Shown: positions 54,557 through 63,957 of the stretch, piece by piece | Layout: each line of letters opens with the position of its first letter | Position numbering within the stretch: position 1 is the first letter of the stretch | Assembly: GCF_003150675.1 (NCBI RefSeq) | Contig: NZ_QGGB01000004.1 | Span: forward strand, 56,867 to 120,866 | Source of the DNA: Rhodohalobacter mucosus | GTDB taxonomy: Bacteria; Bacteroidota; Rhodothermia; Balneolales; Balneolaceae | Direction of reading: 5' to 3' | DNA: 64,000 nucleotides | The notes under the pieces: generated by a model | What the model was told of the DNA's origin: nothing | Database searches by the model: none | What the model saw: only the letters and a program-made list of their open reading frames with translations | Program-made: the position numbers and the translations under genes

Positions 54557-56068
54557 CTATGAGAGCGTCACAGCCGTATGCCGGTACATATTATATTTTT
54601 CAGGGTCCATCAAACCGGCACGATTAAAGGGTTCGATCCGGGTTCGAATTCTTTCAATCAGCCCGGCCGATTTTTTGTCATTAATAGGGCCTGAACCCAG
54701 CATCAGAAGCTCACCGTGCGTATCGGACACCATTTCATACAGGTCCGGAATATCAGGACAGAGAAATGCATGATCCCTGTTACCGGATAAATACCGCTGT
54801 TCCCACGTGATTACGGCAGCAAAATAGAGCATAACGGATGCTGTGAAGAGATCAAAACGAAAGCGTGAAATGTAGCAGGATGAAACCAGCATATCCATGA
54901 ACGACAGCTCTTTACCCACTGTCTCTTCATACTTATTCAAATCAGGCACAGAAAGTTTCCCGTTATCCAGCTGCTCCAGGATCGGCAGCAGTCTCCGGAT
55001 GCCGGAGAGCGTAAACGAAATTCCGGTGCTGTGGAGAGGATCCACAAACCCGGCCGTGTGCGGAAGGGCTGTCCATCCATTACCAAACACTCTACCCAGC
55101 TTTCGCTGCAGCCGGCCGGTTTGAATGATTCTGCCTGGCCGTGCAGCAATGTTTGAATTGCGAAATATTTGCTTCAGTGAAGGGTATCTATTACAAAGGC
55201 GCTGCCACTGGGCCTCTGCCGGTTTTTTTGGGTTTTCAGATCCCATGTTATCTGCAATGAGAAATCCTGCACTCAGCAGCTCGTTATTAAACCGCAGCAT
55301 CCACATCCACCCCTCTTCCGTGAACTGGTGAAGCGCGGAATGATCCGGGTTGTACGGATAATCATCAGTGTAGAAACTATTTTCATTCAGATAATCCAGC
55401 CATCGCCCGGCGCCGGTATAGTGCGAATAGACCGCGCGCGAATTTGTATAGAAACCATCGGAAGATGAGTGAACACCCAGGAAGCGCTCTGCGAAGACTG
55501 GCGAACCCGTTGCATCCAGAATCCATGAAGCCGACATCTGCAACGGCTCATCATCCCGCTGAGCCTGCACCTGCCAGGCGTCTTTGCTTCGGTTAAGCTT
55601 CTCAATTTGAGTCCCCTCGAACAGATCGGCACCCAGATCCGCGGCATAACCTGAAAGCAGCTGATCCACATCACTCCGCAGCCAGTTGGTATCCGAGTTT
55701 TTATCATCCGTACTGGCTGCCACCAGGAGCTCCCGGCTGTGGTCGCGGCTGCTCTGAAACGGCTGCCCCGGTTCATGAAAATAGTAACTGAAACCCCGTT
55801 TTAGTCCGCAGACCACTTCGGGAACGTGCTTTTGCCAGCTTCCGTACCGGGAAAGCTTTTTAAGCAGCGGCAAATCATAGGATTCCGCCAGGTCGCGCAA
55901 AATCATATCGGCAGCCGGCGTGGAGGATTCACCTATGGCAAACCTTGGGTGACGATCTTTTTCGACTATCGCCACCGAAAAGCCACGCTGCACCAGGCAC
56001 ATGGCTGTTATAGAGCCGCCGAAGCCGGAACCGATGATGATGAAATCGTAGGTGTTATTCATTTGCAT
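54557..56068 (-). CDS. FAD-dependent halogenase-like oxidoreductase
   Basis: The 503-residue flavoprotein has GSGFGGS (13-18) for FAD, GESSTP near residue 47, and FVDPLHSTGISFTLSG, a pattern of tryptophan-halogenase-type flavoproteins. The halogenase fingerprint WxWxIP is only partly kept (GWMWMLRF), so it may be a relative that hydroxylates or reduces rather than halogenates. It is the last gene of a minus-strand trio with the radical SAM and asparagine-synthase-like genes. Confidence 0.75.
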   Translation of the reverse strand: MQMNNTYDFIIIGSGFGGSITAMCLVQRGFSVAIVEKDRHPRFAIGESSTPAADMILRDLAESYDLPLLKKLSRYGSWQKHVPEVVCGLKRGFSYYFHEPGQPFQSSRDHSRELLVAASTDDKNSDTNWLRSDVDQLLSGYAADLGADLFEGTQIEKLNRSKDAWQVQAQRDDEPLQMSASWILDATGSPVFAERFLGVHSSSDGFYTNSRAVYSHYTGAGRWLDYLNENSFYTDDYPYNPDHSALHQFTEEGWMWMLRFNNELLSAGFLIADNMGSENPKKPAEAQWQRLCNRYPSLKQIFRNSNIAARPGRIIQTGRLQRKLGRVFGNGWTALPHTAGFVDPLHSTGISFTLSGIRRLLPILEQLDNGKLSVPDLNKYEETVGKELSFMDMLVSSCYISRFRFDLFTASVMLYFAAVITWEQRYLSGNRDHAFLCPDIPDLYEMVSDTHGELLMLGSGPINDKKSAGLIERIRTRIEPFNRAGLMDPEKYNMYRHTAVTLS

Positions 56069-56072
56069 AGCA

Positions 56073-56163
56073 GGTTCTCGCAGATGTTCGCAGAGTCATG
56101 CGCAGATTTCCGCTGATTTTCTGCGTGACTCTGCGATAAATTCAGCATTAATCTGCGAGAAAC
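56073..56163. repeat. palindromic CTGCG-type repeat, second copy
   Basis: GGTTCTCGCAGAT (56073-56085) pairs with ATCTGCGAGAAAC (56151-56163) around CGCAGAG/CTCTGCG and CGCTGA words. It fills the gap between the radical SAM and halogenase-like genes. Confidence 0.75.
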
Positions 56164-56165
56164 TA

Positions 56166-57098
56166 TCAGCATCTGCATTCAACCAATGGAAATTTCTTTT
56201 GACCCAAATTCATGGCTTCCAATCTCTTTTTCCGCTCTTCAAAACACTCGCTGCAGTCCGAGAACTTCTCCAGGTCCCACAGATCCGCAAACACCCGGCC
56301 CTTCTTCATCTGAAGGGCACGGTCAAACACCTCCTCCAGTGCAGATAGCCTGGGAGGAACATACTCTCCCCGCACCCGCAGCTCCTCCATGATTCCGTTT
56401 CCGTCACGCGTCGGGATCACCGAAACAGCTGAGGCCCCGCAGTCGAACGCAAATTCAACGGTTTTCAGGCACCATTCAATGTTTTCCCGTTCATCGGTTA
56501 AAAACGGTGGATTCAGCAGCACAAACGCCCTCACGTCCATACCGTTTTCTACCAGATATTCAGATGCCCGCCTGTAGTTCTCGCGCGTAATCTGCTTATT
56601 GAGACCGGGCATCACCACCGGATGGATGCTTTCCAGCCCCATTGCAATTTCAAATGAGCCATTCAGCATGTCGCGGAATTCAGGGATGAAATCACCGATC
56701 AGTTTAGGATGATTTTCCACGATTATATGATCATAATCGCTCAATAGGTCAGCTATTTCCCGATAATCATCCCGCGGTATCGCCTTGCCGTCAAAAAAAT
56801 TTCCGCTGTTGTAAAGTTTTACGACATCAGCATCCGGCAATTTCTTCTGAGCAAAACGGATCTGTTCGGGTATGGCACCCCCGGGTGTGGGCTCATCGAG
56901 CGTATGCCGCCAGAGATCGCACATTGTGCATTTGAACGGACACTCCCTGTTTGTCAGAAAAATGGTATTGACGCTGCTCAAACATCCATCCGACTGTACC
57001 TCCTCTTCATGCAGCCAGAGATAGGGCCGGTACGGATCCATGGCCTCCTTTTCGGGCCTGTAATCCTGTATGCTTTTGTTGCTTATCTGATACTTCAA
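56166..57098 (-). CDS. radical SAM enzyme
   Basis: The 310-residue protein has the 4Fe-4S motif C53-x3-C57-x2-C60 (ECPFKCTMC), a GGE-like NSGNFFDG segment and a Cys-rich C-terminus (DCSEC and VECRC) that may hold a second cluster or zinc. The core resembles Elp3/archaeosine-synthase-like radical SAM proteins. Start is a TTG at 57098 (no upstream ATG). It lies 66 bases after the asparagine-synthase-like gene and is probably co-transcribed. Substrate is unknown. Confidence 0.8.
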   Translation of the reverse strand: MKYQISNKSIQDYRPEKEAMDPYRPYLWLHEEEVQSDGCLSSVNTIFLTNRECPFKCTMCDLWRHTLDEPTPGGAIPEQIRFAQKKLPDADVVKLYNSGNFFDGKAIPRDDYREIADLLSDYDHIIVENHPKLIGDFIPEFRDMLNGSFEIAMGLESIHPVVMPGLNKQITRENYRRASEYLVENGMDVRAFVLLNPPFLTDERENIEWCLKTVEFAFDCGASAVSVIPTRDGNGIMEELRVRGEYVPPRLSALEEVFDRALQMKKGRVFADLWDLEKFSDCSECFEERKKRLEAMNLGQKKFPLVECRC

Positions 57099-57164
57099 AC
57101 GGGACGGAAGCTTTAAAACAAATTACGAAATTACCGGTCGGGTGAACCTGCCTTTTATTGCTAA

Positions 57165-58493
57165 TTATTTGTACAGGCCATGAAAATACTGTCGATATTC
57201 CGATTCATTCTCGGGAAAAACTTTTTTGAACTCTTTGATATCCACTACACCGTGCTGCATTCTCCGTTTCGGAAATACCGGCATATCGAGACCGGTAACG
57301 GCCTTAACGCCACGCTGAACCACATCCCCTTTGAGCGCATACAGTTCCTCATGTTTCCAGTCGGTAAGCTGTATGAACGGTATACCCTCGGATATCTCAA
57401 TCACGTTGGGCAATGTATAGGGACTGAATCCCTTGAATCCGTACCTTGAGGATGTTGCATAGACGCGAACATGACCGCGGCTTTGTCCGCCTGAATAGGT
57501 GAGCGAATGCTTGATCTTGTCGACGCCCCACCCTTCATGGTAGAGCAGCGGGTTGTTCAGTACGCTGCGAATGGTAAGCTCGGGATTGTCCTCAATCGGG
57601 TAAGATTTGAGATTCTCATCCCCTCCGTCACCGTCTGCCAGGTACACCCAATCCGGATACCGCTCGCGCACCTTTCTGCATAGCGTGAGTGCCATCGTGG
57701 CCGCTTCCACGTCGCGTGCCTTGTAATCTTCAATCACGCGGATAGTCTCTTTGTAATCCAGGTCGGAAAGTTCAGCCTCAAAAACCTCCAGAAACATGCT
57801 CAACCCCAACGAATCAAGGAATTCATGGGCCTGCCTGGCATCCGGGCCGTTGTTCACTGAGAGCGTAAAGGCTTTGAGACGCGATGGCGACTCGCCCCGC
57901 TTCAGAAGCAGATTGTAGAGTGTCAGAAATACCGAACCGCTGTCAATTCCACCCGAAAACAGAACACCGATCGGTTCATTCTTCGGAATGGAGTCCAGCC
58001 ATTTTTCACACTCCCTCTCCATAGCTCCAACATAGGCTTCTCCGATCATATCCAGATCCGCGTTCAGTTTATTCCGCTCGGGTGTGAAATACCGTTTGTG
58101 TACCGGGTTGGGGTCGGGACAGCCCACAACATCAAGCCGGGTCACGTAGTGAGCAGGCGCCATGCGGGTGTAATCGGGCCGGAACTGGTCTTCAAGTCCC
58201 AGTTCTTTCATGTATTCGTGGATATCATCAATACGGTCTGCAACAATAAGCAACGGTCCCGCTGTCTGTTTGGCCATAAAGTAGCGCATGGGTCTTCCAA
58301 TAGAACGTGCCATGTAGACCTGTTCGTCCTGCTTTGTTACAATGGCAAAATTCCCCTCTATCTTTCTCACCTTTTCAGGGTCGCCGGACGCAACCAGGGC
58401 CTCCGCCTCCTCTTGCGACATGTTAAATATCTGGTTCTGATCCGGGTCGATCAGATTTACAAAATCATTGAGTTTCTGTACTACCTTTGGCAT
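57165..58493 (-). CDS. asparagine-synthase-like amide ligase without glutaminase Cys
   Basis: The 442-residue protein has a shortened N-terminal domain that still reads like the class II amidotransferase fold (GNFAIVTKQDEQVYMARS) but starts MPKVV, so the essential N-terminal Cys is missing. The synthetase domain has SGGIDS (180-185) and DGGDENLKSY. Such Cys-less members, like beta-lactam synthetase, adenylate a carboxylate and form an amide with a substrate amine. Neighbouring radical SAM, FAD and aminotransferase genes support a specialised pathway, but the product is unknown. Confidence 0.82.
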   Translation of the reverse strand: MPKVVQKLNDFVNLIDPDQNQIFNMSQEEAEALVASGDPEKVRKIEGNFAIVTKQDEQVYMARSIGRPMRYFMAKQTAGPLLIVADRIDDIHEYMKELGLEDQFRPDYTRMAPAHYVTRLDVVGCPDPNPVHKRYFTPERNKLNADLDMIGEAYVGAMERECEKWLDSIPKNEPIGVLFSGGIDSGSVFLTLYNLLLKRGESPSRLKAFTLSVNNGPDARQAHEFLDSLGLSMFLEVFEAELSDLDYKETIRVIEDYKARDVEAATMALTLCRKVRERYPDWVYLADGDGGDENLKSYPIEDNPELTIRSVLNNPLLYHEGWGVDKIKHSLTYSGGQSRGHVRVYATSSRYGFKGFSPYTLPNVIEISEGIPFIQLTDWKHEELYALKGDVVQRGVKAVTGLDMPVFPKRRMQHGVVDIKEFKKVFPENESEYRQYFHGLYK

Positions 58494-58643
58494 AGCTAAA
58501 AATCTTGTTTCTGATATCAGTTTTGAAGCGAAATATAATAGTTCTGCATACAGCTTTTTTCAAATTCTACGGAAATTCTGATCAAATGCCGGTCAACTCT
58601 TATATTCGACTTAAATCAATAGTTATTCACACATAAATCGTTC

Positions 58644-59573
58644 ATGAGCCACGGAACACATAATGCAGTCCACGATCCCAGAAACGACAATATCCGGATC
58701 TATATAAACGGTGAACTGTTTCCACGCGATGAAGCCAGAATATCGGTGTTTGACAGCGGTTACCTGGTCGGGGACGGCGTTTGGGAAGCGCTCAGGCTGC
58801 ATGATGGTGTACTTGTTTTCCTGGATGATCATCTCGACCGGCTCTGGCAGGGTGCTGCGGCCATCGGGATGGATATCGGCATGACCCGCGAGGAACTCAC
58901 CCAAAAAATATGGCAGACGTTAGACGCTAACGAAATGCACGACCATGTTCACGTGAGAATCATGCTGACGCGCGGAATCAAAAAGACGCCAAGTCAGGAT
59001 CCCAGGCTCACGGTATCGGGGCCGAACCTGGTTATTATTCCTGAGTATAAAAAAGCGAGTCCCGAAACCGCCTCAAAAGGCATCAGGCTTTTTACCAGCA
59101 CCATAAGGCGGGGATCACCCGATTACCTGGATCCGCGGCTGAACTGTCACAGCAAGCTGCACGAGGTGCAGGCTCTTATACAGGCACAGGAAGCCGGGGC
59201 CGACGAGGCTCTGATGCTCGATATCCACGGTTTTGTGTCGACCTGCAACGCCACCAATTTTTTCATGGTAAAACATGGCGAGGTCTGGACCTCCACGGGA
59301 CAATACTGCATGAACGGCATCACCCGCGGCAAGGTGATTGAGGTATGCCATGAAAATGGAATCCCCTGTTTGGAAAGAAATTTCTCCCTTTTTGACGTAT
59401 ATGGAGCGGATGAAGCATTTGTGACCGGAAGTTTCGGAGGTCTGACGCCGGTAACGCACGTAGACGGGAGAACAATCTCTGACACGGTACCCGGTGAGAT
59501 GACCCGCAGGCTCCGGAAGCTGTACAAAGAGTCCATCGCCCGTGAAATTCAAAAATCAAACGCCGGTGGATAA
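58644..59573 (+). CDS. class IV aminotransferase (branched-chain/D-amino acid type)
   Basis: The 309-residue PLP enzyme has the fold-type IV plan: RISVFDSGYLVGDGVWEALR near residue 32, the Schiff-base Lys K171 in NCHSKLHEVQA, and a PLP-phosphate region FVSTCNATNFF. It could be a branched-chain aminotransferase, D-amino acid transaminase or aminodeoxychorismate lyase relative. It is divergent from the asparagine-synthase-like gene and followed after four bases by the sulfotransferase-fold gene. Confidence 0.88.
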   Translation: MSHGTHNAVHDPRNDNIRIYINGELFPRDEARISVFDSGYLVGDGVWEALRLHDGVLVFLDDHLDRLWQGAAAIGMDIGMTREELTQKIWQTLDANEMHDHVHVRIMLTRGIKKTPSQDPRLTVSGPNLVIIPEYKKASPETASKGIRLFTSTIRRGSPDYLDPRLNCHSKLHEVQALIQAQEAGADEALMLDIHGFVSTCNATNFFMVKHGEVWTSTGQYCMNGITRGKVIEVCHENGIPCLERNFSLFDVYGADEAFVTGSFGGLTPVTHVDGRTISDTVPGEMTRRLRKLYKESIAREIQKSNAGG

Positions 59574-59577
59574 CACA

Positions 59578-60297
59578 ATGCGCATCAGCCTCTGGAGCGG
59601 GCCGCGAAACATTTCCACCGCTCTCATGTACTCCTTTGCCCAGCGAAGTGATACCACTGTTGTGGATGAACCGCTCTATGCCCACTATCTCACAACGACC
59701 GACGCACATACGTACCATCCGGGCGCAGAGGAGGTGATTGCCTCGCAGGAACCGGACGGCGAAAAGGTCGTAAAACAGATTCTTTTCGGCGCATACGAAA
59801 CTCCGGTGGTCTTTTTCAAAAATATGACGCACCACCTGGCCGGGCTGGATTGGGAGTTTTTAAAAAAAACGAAAAACCTGATCCTGACCCGAGATCCGGC
59901 AGACATGCTTCCCTCCTACACCAAACAGGTGGAAAAACCCACTATGAGGGATGTTGGATATGAGATGCACCTGGAGCTGATCCGGTTTCTGAAGAAAAAT
60001 AGTCAGCCGTTCCATATCATCGATTCCAAAGCCGTGCTGATGAATCCGGAGAGTGAGCTCACCGCCGTGTGTGACTTCCTGGGGATTCCCTTCGAAAGGG
60101 GAATGCTGAGCTGGCGTGCGGGTCCCCGCCCGGAGGATGGAGTTTGGGCAAAATACTGGTACCACAACGTTCACAAATCGATCGGTTTCCAGCCCTATCA
60201 GCCCAGGGAGGAAGAGATACCATTGGAGCTGAAACCTTTATACATTGAATGCAGACGGGCCTATGAAAAGATTCTGAGTCATGCCCTTAATCAATGA
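59578..60297 (+). CDS. sulfotransferase-fold protein
   Basis: Start at ATG 59578 (MRISLWSGPRNIS), 239 residues; an upstream ATG inside the aminotransferase gene is less likely. SGPRNISTAL is the 5'-phosphosulfate-binding loop and LTRDPADMLPSY fits the 3'-phosphate motif of PAPS-dependent sulfotransferases. Plant branched-chain-aminotransferase-like proteins carry this domain fused to a class IV aminotransferase; here the two are adjacent separate genes. The role is inferred. Confidence 0.75.
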   Translation: MRISLWSGPRNISTALMYSFAQRSDTTVVDEPLYAHYLTTTDAHTYHPGAEEVIASQEPDGEKVVKQILFGAYETPVVFFKNMTHHLAGLDWEFLKKTKNLILTRDPADMLPSYTKQVEKPTMRDVGYEMHLELIRFLKKNSQPFHIIDSKAVLMNPESELTAVCDFLGIPFERGMLSWRAGPRPEDGVWAKYWYHNVHKSIGFQPYQPREEEIPLELKPLYIECRRAYEKILSHALNQ

Positions 60298-60358
60298 AGA
60301 TTGCAGGGACACCGGTTCCGGCCCGGGCCTGATGAACCGATAACCCAAATTTACCTTG

Positions 60359-61861
60359 ATGGCCGAAAGAGAGCTTTTACTGGGATGCGATATCGGAAGC
60401 TCCTCCGTGAAGACGACCCTTCTGGATGCGGCTACAGGCAAAGCTGTGGCTGCGGGGAGTTCACCGCATGAGGAGATGCCCATTTCATCGCCTCAAAAAG
60501 GCCGGGCTGAACAGGACCCCGGCATGTGGTGGGAAAACCTGGTAGCGGCTGTGCAAGAAGCAATGCGTCAAGCAGATGCCTCACCAAAGGAGGTCCGGGC
60601 CATAGGCATAGCCTACCAAATGCACGGGCTGGTACTGGTGGATAAGAAACAGAACGTACTCCGGCCGGCCATCATTTGGTGCGACAGCCGTGCAGCCTCT
60701 GTCGGCGATACCGCATTCCATGAGATCGGGGAGGCCTATTGCCTGGAGCACTACCTCAACTCACCGGGTAACTTTACCGCTTCCAGGCTGAAATGGGTGA
60801 TGGAACATGAGCCGGAAACGTTTAAAAAAGCAGATAGCATGCTTCTCCCGGGGGATTACATTGCGATGAGAATGACCGGAGAGACCGCTACCACGCTGAC
60901 AGGGCTGTCGGAAGGCGTGCTATGGGATTTTCGCGAAAAACAGCCTGCAGATCTTCTTTTGTCCTACTACGGGATACCTGAGAAGCTGCTGGCAACAGCA
61001 CATCCCTCCTTTGATTTGCATGGCAAACTGACGGGAAAAGCCGCAAAAGAGCTGGGACTGAAAAAACGAACTCCGGTTACCTACAAGGCGGGTGATCAGC
61101 CTAATAATGCGTTCTCGCTCAATGTACTGAACCCCGGTGAAGCAGCTGCAACGGCCGGAACCTCGGGCGTGATCTATGCGGTGACCGACAGGCCCGCTTT
61201 TGATCCAAAATCGCGCGTGAACACGTTTATGCACGTTAATAACCGGGAGCAATCACCCAGAAACGGTGTACTGCTATGCGTAAACGGCACAGGAATTCTG
61301 AACAGCTGGCTAAAAAAGATACTGACAAACGAAAGTGCTTTCGATTACAACGACATGAACAGGTTGGCCATGGTGGCGGTGCCCGGCTCCGGCGGACTCA
61401 CCATTCTACCCTTTGGCAACGGGGCCGAGCGCATTCTTGAAAACCGGGAGATCGGTGCACAGCTCCTTGACCTGGACCTGAATCGACATGGCCGTGCAGA
61501 CCTCTGCAGGGCAGTTCAGGAAGGAATTGTTTTTGCCTTGCGGTACGGTTTTGATATCATGCGCGACATGGGCATTGAGCCGAAATGGGTTCGGGCCGGG
61601 CGGGCCAATATGTTTCAGAGTCCGCTGTTCCGGGAACTTTTTGCGGACAATACCGGAGCAGTTCTGGAGCTCTACCGAACGGACGGGTCAGAGGGAGCCG
61701 CCAGGGGTGCGGGAATCGGTGCCGGCATTTTCAGGGATGAACAGGACGCTTTTATCGGACTCGAGAAACTGGAGGTAATTGAGCCCGATAAAGAACGGGT
61801 GAAGGTGTATGACGAACTCTACCAGAACTGGCTGACCGGGCTGAGCCGCTTTTTACCGTAA
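60359..61861 (+). CDS. xylB: xylulokinase
   Basis: The 500-residue FGGY kinase starts at ATG 60359 (just after an in-frame TTG). GCDIGSSSVKTT is the first phosphate loop; IAYQMHGLVLVDKKQ and AGTSGVIYAV are typical xylulokinase segments. It phosphorylates D-xylulose and is followed by xylA on the same strand. Confidence 0.92.
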   Translation: MAERELLLGCDIGSSSVKTTLLDAATGKAVAAGSSPHEEMPISSPQKGRAEQDPGMWWENLVAAVQEAMRQADASPKEVRAIGIAYQMHGLVLVDKKQNVLRPAIIWCDSRAASVGDTAFHEIGEAYCLEHYLNSPGNFTASRLKWVMEHEPETFKKADSMLLPGDYIAMRMTGETATTLTGLSEGVLWDFREKQPADLLLSYYGIPEKLLATAHPSFDLHGKLTGKAAKELGLKKRTPVTYKAGDQPNNAFSLNVLNPGEAAATAGTSGVIYAVTDRPAFDPKSRVNTFMHVNNREQSPRNGVLLCVNGTGILNSWLKKILTNESAFDYNDMNRLAMVAVPGSGGLTILPFGNGAERILENREIGAQLLDLDLNRHGRADLCRAVQEGIVFALRYGFDIMRDMGIEPKWVRAGRANMFQSPLFRELFADNTGAVLELYRTDGSEGAARGAGIGAGIFRDEQDAFIGLEKLEVIEPDKERVKVYDELYQNWLTGLSRFLP

Positions 61862-61983
61862 AGTATCCTTCACAGACAAGCACTTACAGCCGGATGAATC
61901 TGCCCCGGGTTCTGATGCCCGATGGATTTCAGAAATGGTGCGCAGAAACAGATCTTTAACAGAAAAACACAGGACTCTTTGCT

Positions 61984-63303
61984 ATGCCACAAGCGAACGA
62001 ATATTTCCCCACCGTCAAAAAAATCGAATACGAAGGGCCCGATAGCGACAACCCTCTCGCGTTCACCCATTATGATGAGAGCCGCACGGTTGCGGGCAAA
62101 ACCATGAAAGAGCATTTCCGGTTTGCGGTAGCCTACTGGCACTCGTTCTGCAACGAAAACAGTGATCCGTTTGGAGCGGGTACCCGCTCGTTTCCATGGG
62201 TCAAATCATCTGACCCGATGGCCAATGCCACCTACCGGCTCGAAGCCGCTTTTGAGTTTTTCACCAAGCTCGGTGTGCCTTATTACTGCTTTCATGACCG
62301 GGATCTTGCACCCGAGGGGCAAACCACAGGTGAATCTGAGAAAAACCTTGTGGAACTCGTGGAGCTTGCAAAGAAGTATCAAAACGAAACAGGGGTAAAT
62401 CTTCTCTGGGGTACGGCCAACCTGTTTACGCATCCCCGGTACATGAACGGTGCGGCAACCAATCCCGATTTCAATGTGGTTTGCCATGCGGCCGCCCAGG
62501 TAAAGGCAGCTCTTGACGCCACTGTGGAGCTTGGCGGTGAAAACTACGTGTTCTGGGGCGGACGAGAAGGCTATATGACCCTGCTCAATACCGACATGAA
62601 GCGGGAACTGGATCACCTGGGGGCTTTTTTGCGTTCTGCACGCGACTACGGCCGGAGTATCGGTTTTAAGGGAAATTTTCTGATTGAACCCAAGCCGATG
62701 GAGCCCACCAAGCACCAATACGATTTTGATGCTGCTACGGTTATCGGCTTTCTGCGGGAACAAGACCTGCTGGATGACTTTAAGCTGAATATTGAGGCCA
62801 ATCACGCCACCCTCGCCAAACATACATTTGCCCATGATGTGATGCTTGCGGCGCAGTACGGCCTGCTGGGCAGCATCGATGCCAACCGGGGCGACAATCA
62901 GAACGGATGGGATACCGACTACTTCCCCACCAACCTGTATGATGCGGTTCACGTGATGATGATCCTGCTGGAGCATGGCGGCATCGCGCCAGGCGGACTC
63001 AATTTTGACGCCAAGATCCGCCGCAACTCCACCGATCCCGAGGATCTTTTTTACGCCCACATCGGCGGCATGGATACCTTTGCACGGGCGCTTCTGATTG
63101 CGGATGATATTTTGCAGAATTCGGAATACAAATCACTGCGTAACGGCCGTTACCGCTCCTTTGATTCCGGCGAAGGCAAAGAGTTTGCCTCAGGCAATCT
63201 CTCACTCGAAGAGCTTCGTGCCCTGGCCATTGAAAACGGTGAACCGGAGATGATCAGCGGGAAACAGGAATATCTGGAGAATTTGGTGAACCGGTACATC
63301 TAA
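61984..63303 (+). CDS. xylA: xylose isomerase
   Basis: The 439-residue protein matches class II xylose isomerases: [16 protein letters not shown] active-site region (YYCFHDRD), [25 protein letters not shown] (metal-ligand Glu) and the later [12 protein letters not shown]. It converts D-xylose to D-xylulose and forms the xylB-xylA pathway. Length is normal. Confidence 0.97.
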   Translation: MPQANEYFPTVKKIEYEGPDSDNPLAFTHYDESRTVAGKTMKEHFRFAVAYWHSFCNENSDPFGAGTRSFPWVKSSDPMANATYRLEAAFEFFTKLGVPYYCFHDRDLAPEGQTTGESEKNLVELVELAKKYQNETGVNLLWGTANLFTHPRYMNGAATNPDFNVVCHAAAQVKAALDATVELGGENYVFWGGREGYMTLLNTDMKRELDHLGAFLRSARDYGRSIGFKGNFLIEPKPMEPTKHQYDFDAATVIGFLREQDLLDDFKLNIEANHATLAKHTFAHDVMLAAQYGLLGSIDANRGDNQNGWDTDYFPTNLYDAVHVMMILLEHGGIAPGGLNFDAKIRRNSTDPEDLFYAHIGGMDTFARALLIADDILQNSEYKSLRNGRYRSFDSGEGKEFASGNLSLEELRALAIENGEPEMISGKQEYLENLVNRYI

Positions 63304-63366
63304 CAGAAATCAGTATGTCAGTGGTTACTGTGTGTCAGGTGTGAGACGCGAGACGAGTTCAAGGTT

Positions 63367-63439
63367 CAGTCTACTACGCTATCTACTACGCTGAAGCTAA
63401 GTAGATCAGGAAAGCTTCGTAGACCAAGGGGGTACAGGA
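63367..63439 (+). repeat. composite element C, module E1 (short form)
   Basis: Shortened E1 module, plus orientation, with CTACTACGCT twice and GAAGCT/AGCTTC. It lacks the left ~55 bp seen in elements A and B. Confidence 0.85.
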
Positions 63440-63478
63440 AGAAAATATTTAAGTATTATCGTATTAACGTGTTGAAGT

Positions 63479-63826
63479 GCTGCAAAGAATACACTTGCTC
63501 GGTTCATCGGTTTTTCTGTTCATCTGTTCATCTGTTTCTACATTCCATGTTCCGGAGGAACATCCGGTCGGTAGCCCAACGGGCGCCGAGGGCCAAACCT
63601 CCGGGCTGGATGTTAGGAAAACCGCGGTGTGAATACCGGAGGTTGTTATCAATTCCCGGAATTGGATTTTGGAATCTGTGCAATCCCTTGCATGTTTTAA
63701 CCAAATACCCCTCGAACTGCCTGTGGACGTTGATTAAAATCGCGTCTCGGGGTTTATTTTACGGGCCACAGGCAACCCCGCGCTGACGCACGGGGCTATT
63801 GAGATTTAACGCCTACGGCGTTGGGG
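63479..63826 (+). repeat. composite element C, single R unit
   Basis: One ~350-bp R unit with the same ordered hairpins as elements A and B, without the closing tail that links units. Followed by a degenerate heptamer array. The region after xylA holds no gene. Confidence 0.85.
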
Positions 63827-63836
63827 AGAGATCAGG

Positions 63837-63871
63837 TTCAGGGTTCAAGGTTCAAGGTTCAGGGTTCACGG
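63837..63871. repeat. degenerate heptamer array TTCAGGG x5
   Basis: Five 7-bp units: TTCAGGG, TTCAAGG, TTCAAGG, TTCAGGG, TTCACGG. Same family as at 28474 and 39381. Confidence 0.9.
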
Positions 63872-63914
63872 TATGTAGATGCCTGAATATGGTTGACGTT
63901 TTTAGTTAACATAT

Positions 63915-63949
63915 AACATTTTGGTCGAAGTTAACTTCGACCAAATGTT
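63915..63949. promoter_or_regulatory. long inverted repeat before the putative rRNA leader
   Basis: A near-perfect 35-base palindrome centred at 63932/63933 (12 perfect pairs at the core, TTGGTCGAAGTT with AACTTCGACCAA, extended past one bulged T). It could be a hairpin in a leader transcript or a dimeric protein site. Confidence 0.7.
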
Positions 63950-63957
63950 GACGCGAT

